From contig NZ_MRCC01000005.1 of NCBI RefSeq assembly GCF_001904655.1, positions 1-64,000 of the forward strand: a DNA stretch of 64,000 bases, in the 5' to 3' direction. Made by a program: the position numbers and the translations under genes. The notes under the pieces are model-generated. The model saw only the letters and a program-made list of their open reading frames with translations. It ran no database searches and had not been told where the DNA came from. Within the stretch, counting starts at the first letter, position 1, and every line of letters begins with the position of its first letter. The DNA comes from Chroogloeocystis siderophila 5.2 s.c.1. GTDB taxonomy: Bacteria > Cyanobacteriota > Cyanobacteriia > Cyanobacteriales > Chroococcidiopsidaceae. Of the stretch, positions 50,946-60,204 are shown one piece after another.

Positions 50946-52673
50946 ATGCTTGATTTTCGCAACACTAATACCGTTTGGGGTTCTATACTCGCAGAGACTT
51001 TTGGGCGGCTAGGGTTAAAAACCGCCGTGATTTGTCCAGGTTCGCGGTCTACACCACTGGCGATCGCCTTTACCCAAACTGATCGAGTCGAAGCCATACC
51101 CATTTTAGACGAACGTTCCGCAGCGTTTTTTGCTTTGGGAATTGCTCGTCAAACCAAACACCCTGTCGTGTTAGTTTGCACGTCTGGAACCGCCGCTGCA
51201 AATTTCTACCCTGCAATTATCGAAGCGCGAGAAAGCCAAGTTCCTTTGATTGTCTTAACCGCAGATCGTCCCCCTGAATTACGTGACTGTCATTCAGGAC
51301 AAACAATCGACCAAGTAAAGTTGTATGGCACATACGCCAACTGGTACGCTGAATTAGCACTACCCTCGTTAGAAATTGAGATGCTAGCGTACCTCCGCCA
51401 AACGCTGATTTATGCATGGGAGCGATCGCGCTATCCTGTTGCTGGAGTTGTGCATCTCAACATCCCCTTTCGCGATCCTTTAGCACCCATCCCCGACTCC
51501 ACCATCGCCGTATTCCAATCACAATTTAATTCACAAGATTTTTTCAACAGCATCCAATTACCAATTACCCATTACCAATTACCCATTACCCATCCCGAAG
51601 AATGGAAACAATGTGATCGTGGAATCATCATCGCCGGACTTGCCCAACCGCAACAACCACGCGAATATTGTGGTGCGATCGCCCAACTTGCTAAAACACT
51701 CAAATTTCCCGTACTCGCTGAAGCACTTTCCCCAGTCAGAAACTTTGCAGATCTTAACCCTTATCTCATTTCTACCTACGACTTGATTGTCCGCAATCCT
51801 CAGTTAGCACAACAGCTACAACCAAACATCGTAATTCAAATTGGGGAACTGCCCACAAGTAAAGATCTGCGTCAATGGCTAAGCGTGACTCAACCCCAGC
51901 GCTGGATTATTGACCCCTGCGATCATAATCTCGATCCTTTACACGGAAAAACAATTCATCTACGCACCACAGTAGAACAACTAGCGCAATCGATTGCACC
52001 GAAAGCACCAACTCCATATTTACAATTATGGTGTGATGTGGAAGCTAAAGTAAGGTCAGCGTGCGATCGCACAATGGCAGAAATTGACCATTTATTTGAA
52101 GGTAAAGCCGCCTGGTTACTGTCGCAAATTCTCCCACCAGAAACCCCCTTATTTATTGCTAATAGTATGCCCGTGCGCGATATGGAGTTTTTCTGGAAAC
52201 CGAGTAATTCTAATATCCGCCCATTTTTTAACCGTGGTGCAAATGGTATTGATGGCACATTGTCAACTGCCTTAGGAGTCGCACATCGCAATCACAGCAG
52301 TGTGTTACTAACTGGCGATTTGGCTTTATTACACGATACAAACGGTTTTTTAATTACTAATAAGTTTACTGGACATTTAACAATTGTTCTGATTAATAAT
52401 AACGGCGGTGGTATTTTTGAAATGTTACCTATCTCCAAATTTGAACCACCTTTTGAGGAGTTTTTTGCCACCCCACAAAATATAGATTTTGCTCAATTAT
52501 GTGCTACCTATAATGTAGAGCATGAGTTAATTCAATCTTGGGAACAATTGCAACAAAAATTAAATCCCCTTCCTGCAACAGGAATTAGAGTCTTGGAATT
52601 AAAAACAAATAGAAAATCTGATGCCAAATGGCGGAAAGAGAATTTAGGAAATCTTGCAGCGATTACTATGTGA
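50946..52673 (+). CDS. menD: 2-succinyl-5-enolpyruvyl-6-hydroxy-3-cyclohexene-1-carboxylate synthase
   Basis: Thiamine-diphosphate enzyme of phylloquinone/menaquinone synthesis. The 575-residue protein has CPGSRSTPLAIAF, ILDERSAAFFALGIARQT, PVVLVCTSGTAAANFYPAIIEA, and the ThDP motif region LTGDLALLHDTNGFL. Around residues 203-217 it has the insert LPITHYQLPITH, encoded by a dispersed ATTACCAATTACCC repeat; the frame is kept. The ATG at 50946 is used rather than a TTG two codons upstream. In phylloquinone synthesis it works with menB, 1.9 kb further on. Confidence 0.95.
   Translation: MLDFRNTNTVWGSILAETFGRLGLKTAVICPGSRSTPLAIAFTQTDRVEAIPILDERSAAFFALGIARQTKHPVVLVCTSGTAAANFYPAIIEARESQVPLIVLTADRPPELRDCHSGQTIDQVKLYGTYANWYAELALPSLEIEMLAYLRQTLIYAWERSRYPVAGVVHLNIPFRDPLAPIPDSTIAVFQSQFNSQDFFNSIQLPITHYQLPITHPEEWKQCDRGIIIAGLAQPQQPREYCGAIAQLAKTLKFPVLAEALSPVRNFADLNPYLISTYDLIVRNPQLAQQLQPNIVIQIGELPTSKDLRQWLSVTQPQRWIIDPCDHNLDPLHGKTIHLRTTVEQLAQSIAPKAPTPYLQLWCDVEAKVRSACDRTMAEIDHLFEGKAAWLLSQILPPETPLFIANSMPVRDMEFFWKPSNSNIRPFFNRGANGIDGTLSTALGVAHRNHSSVLLTGDLALLHDTNGFLITNKFTGHLTIVLINNNGGGIFEMLPISKFEPPFEEFFATPQNIDFAQLCATYNVEHELIQSWEQLQQKLNPLPATGIRVLELKTNRKSDAKWRKENLGNLAAITM
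51554..51593. repeat. ATTACCAATTACCC repeat inside menD
   Basis: About 40 bases of tandem CCAATTACC / CCATTACC units in frame within menD. A related stretch is at 31221-31246. In cyanobacteria such units are usually intergenic. Confidence 0.85.
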
Positions 52674-52749
52674 CTTTATTTCTCTTAGAGGTTTTCATAC
52701 GTTTATTTCTCTACTCCACAGTCCTGAGAGTTTCCAAACCAATCTCCAT

Positions 52750-52788
52750 TCAAACTCCCCCAAATTTGGGAGATTAGGGGGCAGAGCG
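52750..52788 (-). repeat. Dispersed CCCCCTAAATCTCCC repeat, copy 2
   Basis: Inverted version of 12358-12398 with small differences (CCCCCTAATCTCCC on the minus strand, then TTTGGGGGAGTTTGAA). It lies in the 227-base gap after menD. Confidence 0.7.
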
Positions 52789-52900
52789 AGTAACTTATTT
52801 TACTTTTAAAACACCGTCTTACCCCATGTTTTAACTCAGTAGCATTAGCAAAAGGGAATGATCGCAGGATTATATCTCCCGACTCATAGCTTTGCATTAG

Positions 52901-54434
52901 TTAAAGCGTGTCGTAGATACTATCTGACTGCTCATATCCAGCAAAGAATTGCTCTGCTGTTAGCTTAGACCAATCTACTTGATCTGATATATTTCCCTGG
53001 TTGCTGATCACTTCGTATTCGCGCCTAAACTCGTTGATTACAGTTTTTTTGATTAGCTGTTAACCAATTATCTTTCGAGAGTTTTCTAACACGCTCAATA
53101 ATCTTAGATAAATCAAGGAAATGCTCAAGCTGTTTCAGGTTAAGTCTATAAGATTTCCTTGAAACTACATCTGATGAAGCAATACTAAATGTTATTTGGA
53201 GGAACTTCTCTAGAAAGACAATTAGGCTTTCATCTTTGCTAACGACTTTTTCAACCCACTGCTTGACTTCTTTCTCTCCAGCCCAATCTTGCCAACGATA
53301 TAAAATACTTGCAAGCTTTGGTGTTTGCAGTAGGAGATCGTGCTGTGCAGCAAAACTTACTTTTTCTAAAGTAATTTTTTCTAGTTCTTGAAGATGCTGT
53401 TCGCTGACAATCCATTTATCTTCTGGATATGGCTTGTCTACCCCATACTTTCCATGTGCTTGACCATATGTTATAACTTCGTACTCAATTATTGAAAGAG
53501 CATTGCCGTTCTCGATTGCCTTTTTCAAAATACTAAAGCGTTCTTGTTCATCCAGCCTACGTAACATCTGGTAAATAACACGACCAATTCTAGTTTCATT
53601 CCCAAAATCAAACATTCTGCACTTGTCATCTTCAGGAAGTAGAAGCTGGTCGCCTATATTAAATAAAGCTTGTACAATTAAAGGAATTCTTTCCAGAGGA
53701 ATTTCTTCTGTAGTGTAATCTTCAAGCCGCTCAAGAAATAGTCTAGCTCTAGTAATTCCATCTGGGTGTTTTTGCTTGCTAAGTTCCACAAGCTTTTCTT
53801 TAAATTTTTTTACATCATCTACTAAAGCAAGAATCTCTTTTAGCTCAAAGTTTGAGAAATCACCTCCTGGTATTGCTAACTGAAAATATCTTGGAAAGAT
53901 CTCTGGGCTACATATACGAAGTCTCTTACGCCATAGTGACTCAGATTTTACAACAGTAAAAATAGTATTATTTCTCCACACAGATTGGAACTTAGGAAAA
54001 AGGCGTAGAAGTAACTTTTTGGCTGTCTCTCTGTCTTCTTCTTGAACTGTAGCAAGGCATGAGTTATAAAGAGATTTTATTGCTTCGCTTGTAGAGGTGT
54101 GAGTACTCCCAGTATCAAAATATCCAATAAACGCTTCAGGATTCTTCTGGATTATGTTATACATTGCCGAGCAAAACACACGGAGTGATTCAATAACAAT
54201 AGTGAATGATGAAGTTCAACAGTGTTGATTTACCTAAACCCCAAGGAGCACATAGACTGCCGTAACGAAACCTTGAGGTGGTGACATCTTGCAAATACTA
54301 TCTGCAAGATTTTTCGCAAAGGGTGCATATCCTAGTCGATCATGTTCTGGATTTTTAAGAGGGTTGTCTGCTGATAGGACATTTAAATCCTCATTTTCTA
54401 CATCAGTGTTACTCTCAATCTGCGTCATAATCAA
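52901..54434 (-). pseudogene. KAP-family P-loop NTPase, broken by two frameshifts and a deletion
   Basis: From 54434 the frame reads LSADNPLKNPEHDRLGYAPF and ends FVTAVY before going out of frame. One base over, it continues GAPWGLGKSTLLNFIIHY, the Walker A of KAP NTPases. Then at about 54200 it jumps to IESLRVFCSAMYNIIQKNPEAF, a segment normally some 250 residues later, so the Walker B core has been deleted. The next 384-codon frame is intact to 53025. There an extra base in a seven-A run near 53044-53050 diverts it; one base less would continue VINEFRREYEVISNQGN to a stop at 52901. KAP NTPases are membrane-associated and often defence-linked. This one cannot be active as read. Confidence 0.87.
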
Positions 54435-54569
54435 CTGTGCGTCTTAGTTCTATTGTCATAATGGCATAGTGATTACACCTTAACCTTCTGACATCTTGGC
54501 TATGCTATTCAGCACACATACTAGACATTGAGTTAAAATTCTCAAACTGGAAGCGCGATCGCACACTTT

Positions 54570-55400
54570 ATGCAAAACTGGCAAACGGCTAAAACCTACG
54601 AAGATATCCTCTATCACAAAACCGACGGTATTGCCAAAATTACCATCAATCGTCCGCACAAGCGGAATGCGTTTCGTCCCAAAACTGTCTTTGAACTTTA
54701 CGATGCTTTTGTTGATGCTCGTGAAGATACGAGTATTGGTGTTGTTTTATTTACAGGTGCAGGACCACATACAGATGGTAAATACGCATTTTGTGCGGGG
54801 GGAGATCAAAGTGTGAGGGGAACTGCGGGATATGTTGATGATGAAGGTGTTCCTCGGTTGAATGTATTAGATTTACAACGGTTAATTCGTTCGATGCCGA
54901 AAGTCGTCATCGCGCTTGTTGCTGGGTATGCGATCGGCGGCGGACATGTACTGCATTTGATTTGCGACTTAACAATTGCTGCGGATAACGCAATTTTTGG
55001 TCAAACAGGTCCTAAAGTGGGTAGTTTTGATGGTGGATTTGGTGCAAGTTACCTTGCCCGTATTGTCGGGCAAAAAAAAGCGCGAGAAATTTGGTTTCTC
55101 TGTCGCCAATACACCGCAGCCCAAGCTTTAGAAATGGGTCTAGTTAATTGCGTTGTGCCTGTAGAACAACTAGAGGCCGAAGGAATTCAATGGGCAAACG
55201 AAATTTTAGAAAAAAGCCCGATCGCAATTCGCTGTCTTAAAGCTGCATTCAATGCTGATTGTGATGGTCAAGCAGGTTTACAAGAACTTGCCGGCAATGC
55301 AACTTTACTCTACTACATGACTGAAGAAGGAGCCGAAGGAAAACAGGCTTTCTTAGAAAAGCGTAAACCTGATTTTCGTCAATACCCTTGGCTACCTTAA
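54570..55400 (+). CDS. menB: 1,4-dihydroxy-2-naphthoyl-CoA synthase
   Basis: Crotonase-fold enzyme that closes the naphthoquinone ring from o-succinylbenzoyl-CoA. The 276 residues include [37 protein letters not shown], the oxyanion-hole region [48 protein letters not shown], and [17 protein letters not shown], all MenB-specific. It makes the phylloquinone nucleus used in photosystem I. It is on the same strand as menD, with the KAP pseudogene in between. It overlaps the stop of the next, convergent gene. Confidence 0.96.
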   Translation: MQNWQTAKTYEDILYHKTDGIAKITINRPHKRNAFRPKTVFELYDAFVDAREDTSIGVVLFTGAGPHTDGKYAFCAGGDQSVRGTAGYVDDEGVPRLNVLDLQRLIRSMPKVVIALVAGYAIGGGHVLHLICDLTIAADNAIFGQTGPKVGSFDGGFGASYLARIVGQKKAREIWFLCRQYTAAQALEMGLVNCVVPVEQLEAEGIQWANEILEKSPIAIRCLKAAFNADCDGQAGLQELAGNATLLYYMTEEGAEGKQAFLEKRKPDFRQYPWLP

Positions 55401-55681
55401 GAAGGGGTGAGGGAAAGCGAATGCCGACTTAGTTCTAACGAAGTATGGTTTGATTCAGAAAACACTGGAGATGGTGTAGGTACAAGCGCTGGCTCATCTG
55501 GCACAATCATAACTTTATTGAGATCCCACGACGGGGCAAAAGCTGGAAGCGATAATTCACAAGCTTTCCAACTTCCTTGAACTGGTACTCCCAACAATTG
55601 ACAACACCCGCCGCGCCGTCCTTCTGGTTGATAATAACGACAGTAACGACAGGCTGAAGTTGGAAAGTTTACATTTTTCAT
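55397..55681 (-). CDS. Cys-rich small cyanobacterial protein
   Basis: A 94-residue protein. The N-terminal half has [38 protein letters not shown], with five cysteines spaced C-x2-C-x10-CC-x14-C, which suggests a metal or Fe-S site. The C-terminal half is Ser/Pro rich and looks disordered. The ATG at 55681 is preferred to one six codons upstream. It is convergent with menB, with stops overlapping. I recognise it as a pattern seen in cyanobacteria but know no function. Confidence 0.72.
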   Translation of the reverse strand: MKNVNFPTSACRYCRYYQPEGRRGGCCQLLGVPVQGSWKACELSLPAFAPSWDLNKVMIVPDEPALVPTPSPVFSESNHTSLELSRHSLSLTPS

Positions 55682-56085
55682 AGGAATGCTGTGTAGCAAT
55701 TATCCATCGATTGTTATTGTGCCGCTTTGTAAAAGATCCCTTAAAGCCAGCATAATGATTAATTGGTATAGCTTTCAGCTATTTTTTTAAAACAGAAAGT
55801 TCATGTTTTCTTTATAATCTTGTTATATTACGATACAAAAGCAAGAGTGAAAGTTATAGATTTTGACTAAAACCAACAAGGGATCAGCAAGAAACAAAAT
55901 AAAATCTTTTATAAACTGAGTGCGATTTTCTTAAAAATCAGTATAAACATGGATGGCTTTAGACAAATATTGTGAGGTAGAATGTGCTATTCAGTAAGTA
56001 CAATAATGACGTTCTCAGGATTAATTGTTAGGGCGCACGCGTTGAACTTATCAACGATTACGAATAAATAAAATGGCGATCGTGC
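55682..56085. other. Intergenic region with an orphan terminator-like hairpin
   Basis: 404 bases with no supportable gene. ATAGCT-TTC-AGCTAT followed by seven T residues (55768-55788, plus strand) looks like an intrinsic terminator but has no plus-strand gene immediately before it. It may end read-through from menB or a small RNA. Confidence 0.5.
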
Positions 56086-56634
56086 TTACCATTTTTTAGC
56101 AGCACAAAACGAGCAGACTTGCCAGCGCTGTAGTTCTCCTGGAGGTGTAGGAGATTGACATTGCGGACAAAGGGGTAGCCCGCGTGATCGCGATCGCGTC
56201 GTATTCTGCCAATGTTGAAATGCCGCACGTGGATTTTCTGGCACAGCGCGGAGGTGATTTTTACGCGTCGCCGCTGTGACAATATAGCTAGGATGATCGT
56301 TTTTTATTGGGGTATTGTCTTGGTTAATCGTTGGCGATCGCTGCCATCCTGCTGTAGAGAAGCGAATATCAACTAAGAGATTATTTGGTGGTAAATAAGG
56401 GTTGAGTTTCGTTAAGATGCGCTGGCGTTCAAAAGTAAGATTTTGCGCCCAAGCCGCGCTCGATGTTGCCACCCACAAAATATTACGTTGAATCGAAAGC
56501 GGGTGCGTATGCGCCGCCACCGCAGCACCAACAACATCAGCCCAACACTTAACGACCCGTGGCAACGGTTGCTCGTGCAAAGCGTTCTGCTCAATAAAAG
56601 CACCCACAAGTTGCTCAAGCGATTTGAAAGACAT
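56086..56634 (-). CDS. DciA-like (DUF721) protein with zinc ribbon
   Basis: A 182-residue protein. The N-terminal DUF721/DciA domain reads LPRVVKCWADVVGAAVAAHTHPLSIQRNILWVATSSAAWAQNLTFERQRILTKLN. DciA loads the replicative helicase DnaB in bacteria lacking DnaC/DnaI. The C-terminus adds a zinc ribbon, CPQCQSPTPPGELQRWQVCSFC, seen in many cyanobacterial versions. The length is typical. It is divergent from the pspA gene. Confidence 0.85.
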   Translation of the reverse strand: MSFKSLEQLVGAFIEQNALHEQPLPRVVKCWADVVGAAVAAHTHPLSIQRNILWVATSSAAWAQNLTFERQRILTKLNPYLPPNNLLVDIRFSTAGWQRSPTINQDNTPIKNDHPSYIVTAATRKNHLRAVPENPRAAFQHWQNTTRSRSRGLPLCPQCQSPTPPGELQRWQVCSFCAAKKW

Positions 56635-56778
56635 TTTTGATAGGTGCTCAAAAGGGGAGGTTAGCGACAGAGAAGGTACGATACCATGATTTTAATACTC
56701 CGACTAAGATGTTACCAGTTGGTGCGTTGCGGTCGGAACGGGCAAGGTGCAGCTTTTGTAACCAAACGGAGAGCCATC

Positions 56779-57504
56779 ATGGGATTGATTGACCGCATCG
56801 GGCGGGTGTTTAGATCGAATGTCAATTCTTTAGTCAGTAATGCGGAAGACCCAGAAAAAATTCTAGAGCAGACAGTCGCACAGATGCAGGATGAACTCGT
56901 GCAACTCAGGCAAGCGGTAGCAAGTGCGATCGCCACACAAAAACGTACCGAACGTCAAGCACAACAAGCTCAATTTACCGCCGAAGAATGGTATCGCCGC
57001 GCGCAACTAGCACTGCAACAAGGAAATGATACCTTAGCCCGCGAAGCTTTAACAAAACGCAAGTCTTATCAAGAAACTGCCAGCGCCATGCAATCGCAAA
57101 TCGAGCAACAAAATGCGATCATCAGTCGCATGAAAAAGGATATGCAGATGCTAGAAAGCAAAATATCCGAAGCCAAATCGAAAAAAGATATGTTTATTGC
57201 ACGGGCGCGATCAGCAGAAGCAACCGCAAGACTCAATGAAATGCTAGGTGGAGTGAATACGAGTCAATCCTTAGGTGCTTTTGAACGCATGGAAGAACGG
57301 GTGATGCAACTCGAAGCGCAATCAGAATTAATCGCCGACATGGGAACCGACGATTTACAAAAACAATTCGACTCGCTAGCAACAGATGATAATATTGATG
57401 CTGAACTCGCACGCATGAAAGCACAACTACCAGGTAAGCCAAACTCACCGCAATTACCTGGAATGTCTACTACTCAAGATAGAAATCTCGAACGTAGGGA
57501 ATAG
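56779..57504 (+). CDS. pspA: PspA/IM30-family protein, short form
   Basis: A 241-residue, almost wholly helical ESCRT-III-like protein. It starts MGLIDRIGRVFRSNVNSLVSNAEDPEKIL (amphipathic membrane-binding helix) and runs through long coiled-coil helices: LVQLRQAVASAIATQKRTERQAQQAQ, ESKISEAKSKKDMFIARARSAEA. It lacks the extra C-terminal helix of VIPP1, so it is read as bacterial-type PspA. The ATG at 56779 is chosen since earlier residues are not family-like. It is followed by a longer paralogue. Confidence 0.9.
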   Translation: MGLIDRIGRVFRSNVNSLVSNAEDPEKILEQTVAQMQDELVQLRQAVASAIATQKRTERQAQQAQFTAEEWYRRAQLALQQGNDTLAREALTKRKSYQETASAMQSQIEQQNAIISRMKKDMQMLESKISEAKSKKDMFIARARSAEATARLNEMLGGVNTSQSLGAFERMEERVMQLEAQSELIADMGTDDLQKQFDSLATDDNIDAELARMKAQLPGKPNSPQLPGMSTTQDRNLERRE

Positions 57505-57664
57505 CATTTTCTATAGAAATTAATAAAAATTGCCTAACTATCACAACGCCAACTAAGTACTAGGCTTATGTTAGGAATAGAAACTCTTTTGATTTTGGTG
57601 TTGAACTGAGTAAAACAAAATTACAACGCTCAACCTATCTTGCACACATTAAGAGAACAAAGTT

Positions 57665-58435
57665 ATGGGATTATTTGATCGAATCAGTCGGGTCGTCAAA
57701 GCTAACCTCAACGACATGGTGAGCAAAGCCGAAGACCCAGAAAAAATGCTCGAACAGTCGCTGCTAGAAATGCAGGAAGACTTAGTGCAACTACGTCAGA
57801 GTGTCGCCCAAGCGATCGCCGCGCAACGACGCACCGAACAACAGTACAATCAAGCACAAAACGAAGCAAACAAGTGGCAGCGTAATGCCCAACTCGCACT
57901 GCAAAAAGGCGACGAAAACTTAGCCCGCCAAGCCCTCGAACGCAAGAAAACCTACGCCGAAACAGCGAATGCCTTGCGTGGTAGTCTCGAGCAACAAACA
58001 AGCCAAATTGACACGCTCAAGCGTAACCTAATTGCCCTAGAAAGCAAAATATCCGAAGCCAAAACGAAGAAAGATATGCTCAAGGCACGGATCACCGCGG
58101 CGAAAGCCCAAGAACAACTGCAAGGTGCTGTTGGTAGAATGGGAACAAGCAGTGCAATGGCAGCGTTTGAGCGGATGGAAGAAAAAGTCATGCTGCAAGA
58201 AGCCCGCGCACAATCCGCCGCTGAGTTAGCAACAGATAATCTCGAAAGTCAGTTCGCGGCGCTAGAAGCCGGCAGTGATGTTGACGACGAACTCGCCGCG
58301 CTTAAAGCGCAAATGTCGCTGCCAGGAGGTTCACCGCAGCAAGCATCGCTCCCACCCTCAGAACAATCATCACCCAAATCTGAGCCAGTTGATGCTGAAT
58401 TAGAGCAACTGAAAAAACAGCTAGACCAATTGTAA
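57665..58435 (+). CDS. vipp1: VIPP1 (IM30), thylakoid membrane-shaping protein
   Basis: A 256-residue paralogue of the preceding gene: MGLFDRISRVVKANLNDMVSKAEDPEKMLEQ, then the same coiled-coil order. It has a linker of Pro, Ser and Gln and an extra C-terminal helix DAELEQLKKQLDQL, the hallmark of VIPP1. It forms rings and rods that maintain thylakoid membranes. It lies 160 bases after pspA in the same orientation; the pair is the product of an ancient duplication. Confidence 0.92.
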   Translation: MGLFDRISRVVKANLNDMVSKAEDPEKMLEQSLLEMQEDLVQLRQSVAQAIAAQRRTEQQYNQAQNEANKWQRNAQLALQKGDENLARQALERKKTYAETANALRGSLEQQTSQIDTLKRNLIALESKISEAKTKKDMLKARITAAKAQEQLQGAVGRMGTSSAMAAFERMEEKVMLQEARAQSAAELATDNLESQFAALEAGSDVDDELAALKAQMSLPGGSPQQASLPPSEQSSPKSEPVDAELEQLKKQLDQL

Positions 58436-58623
58436 AGGTCATTATTAACTTGATGCGATGCAAGCCTTGATCAGTACCTAAGAGCGCCAGGTCAAATCAG
58501 GGCTTAGCTCTTTTCAAAACAAAACACGCAAATTTTTTCCTAATAGCGTTTGGAGAGCGACAAAACAAGTCAAAATACTGAAGGGTCAGTCGTTTTGTCC
58601 AATCTTGTTTGAACAATAACCCC

Positions 58624-58950
58624 ATGAGCAGCGTTACTGTAATATCAGATAAAGAATTTGAAACTGAAGTTTTGCAAGCAGACCAACCAGTATTAGTCTA
58701 TTTTTGGGCTTCCTGGTGTGGTCCTTGTCGTTTAATGTCACCAACAATTGACTGGGCAGCAACAACATACGCCGATCGCCTAAAAGTTGTCAAAATGGAA
58801 GTAGACCCCAATCCTGAAACTGTCAAGCAGTATCAAGTCGAAGGTGTACCCGCGCTGCGGCTCATTCAAAATCAGCAAGTGCTAGAAGCTACCGAAGGCG
58901 TGATTCCCAAACAAAAATTGATTGAGATCCTAGATACCCATTTCCACTAG
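58624..58950 (+). CDS. Thioredoxin
   Basis: A 108-residue thioredoxin with active site FWASWCGPCRLMSPTI and the cis-proline VEGVPALRL. It reduces protein disulfides. The ATG at 58624 is used; a TTG five codons upstream is less likely. The length and motif order fit a classical thioredoxin; which isoform (m, x or y type) needs a tree. It is followed by the aminotransferase after 65 bases. Confidence 0.92.
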   Translation: MSSVTVISDKEFETEVLQADQPVLVYFWASWCGPCRLMSPTIDWAATTYADRLKVVKMEVDPNPETVKQYQVEGVPALRLIQNQQVLEATEGVIPKQKLIEILDTHFH

Positions 58951-59015
58951 GGAGATTAAGCTGCGGAAATGACGAATTAGTACTACTAGCTACTAGCCAC
59001 TAACCACTAAAAACT

Positions 59016-60203
59016 ATGGAGTTTGCTAAGCGTTTAGAATATCTCCAAGCCAATGTCTTTGCAGATATGGATCAAGCAAAGGCACGAGCGATCGCCGCAG
59101 GAAAAGACTTGATTGACTTGTCGCTCGGATCTTCAGATCTTCCAGCCGCACCCCATGTACTTGATGCGATCGCCCAATCTTTACCAGATCGCAGCACGCA
59201 CGGTTATTTACTGTTTCACGGTACACGGGCGTTTCGAGAAGCCGCAGCAAGTTGGTATACAAGCAAGTTTGGCATTTCTGTCGATCCCGAAACCGAAGTT
59301 TTACCGCTGATTGGTTCGCAAGAAGGAACAGCGCATTTACCACTGGCGGTATTAAATCCTGGCGATTTTGCTTTATTACTCGATCCTGGCTATCCTTCGC
59401 ACGCGGGTGGCGTTTATTTAGCAAGTGGTCAAATTTACCCGATGCCATTACGCGCAGAAAATGGCTTTTTGCCTGTGTTTGCAGATATTCCCGCGCCCGT
59501 ACTCGCGCAGTCGCGGATGATGGTACTGAGCTATCCGCATAATCCGACAAGTGCGATCGCGCCTTTGGCCTTCTTTCAAGCAGCGGTGGCGTTTTGTCAA
59601 CAACACAATCTTGTGTTAGTTCACGACTTTCCGTATGTCGATCTTGTCTTTACACAAGGAAGCCAAAATTCCCAATTGCTCGCGCCTTCTATTCTCCAAG
59701 CCGATCCAGAAAAGTCCGTATCGATTGAGTTTTTCACGCTCTCGAAGTCGTACAATATGGGCGGGTTCCGCGTAGGGTATGCGATCGGTAATGCGAAGTT
59801 GATTCGGGCATTACGTCAAGTCAAAGCGGCGGTTGATTTTAACCAATATCGCGGAATTTTAAACGGTGCGATCGCAGCGCTTACTGGTTCGCAATCACAA
59901 GTGTCAATAGTTGTCAAGACTTTTCGGCAACGCCGCGATGCATTTATTGATGCGTTGCACCGCATCAACTGGCAAGTTCCTACACCTGATGCGACGATGT
60001 ACATCTGGGCAAAATTACCCAAACAGTGGAACGATTCGATTCAATTTTGTACCGAACTCGTCGAAACGACAGGCGTTGCGGCTTCTCCTGGTGCGGGTTT
60101 TGGTAAATTTGGTGAAGGCTACGTGCGGTTTGCGTTGGTTCGCGATCCCGCTATCTTAGAAACTGCAGTTGAGCGCATCGCGACGTTTTTACATTCGCGT
60201 TAA
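59016..60203 (+). CDS. PLP-dependent aminotransferase (class I/II)
   Basis: A 395-residue fold-type I aminotransferase. It has ALPHA-start MEFAKRLEYLQANVFADMDQAK, LGSSDLPAAPHVLDAIAQ, VLPLIGSQEGTAHLPLAVL, LSYPHNPTSAIAPLAFF, and the PLP-binding Lys in FTLSKSYNMGGFRVGYAIG. The pattern resembles LL-diaminopimelate or succinyldiaminopimelate aminotransferases and aspartate/alanine-type relatives. The exact substrate is not assigned. It is convergent with mntC. Confidence 0.85.
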   Translation: MEFAKRLEYLQANVFADMDQAKARAIAAGKDLIDLSLGSSDLPAAPHVLDAIAQSLPDRSTHGYLLFHGTRAFREAAASWYTSKFGISVDPETEVLPLIGSQEGTAHLPLAVLNPGDFALLLDPGYPSHAGGVYLASGQIYPMPLRAENGFLPVFADIPAPVLAQSRMMVLSYPHNPTSAIAPLAFFQAAVAFCQQHNLVLVHDFPYVDLVFTQGSQNSQLLAPSILQADPEKSVSIEFFTLSKSYNMGGFRVGYAIGNAKLIRALRQVKAAVDFNQYRGILNGAIAALTGSQSQVSIVVKTFRQRRDAFIDALHRINWQVPTPDATMYIWAKLPKQWNDSIQFCTELVETTGVAASPGAGFGKFGEGYVRFALVRDPAILETAVERIATFLHSR

Positions 60204-60204
60204 T

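Noticed and set aside
53025-54179. Novel 384-residue protein
   Set aside because: Flanking frames show it is the C-terminal part of a broken KAP NTPase.
55768-55788. Small RNA gene ending at this terminator-like hairpin
   Set aside because: No promoter could be placed with confidence before it; mentioned only as an intergenic feature.
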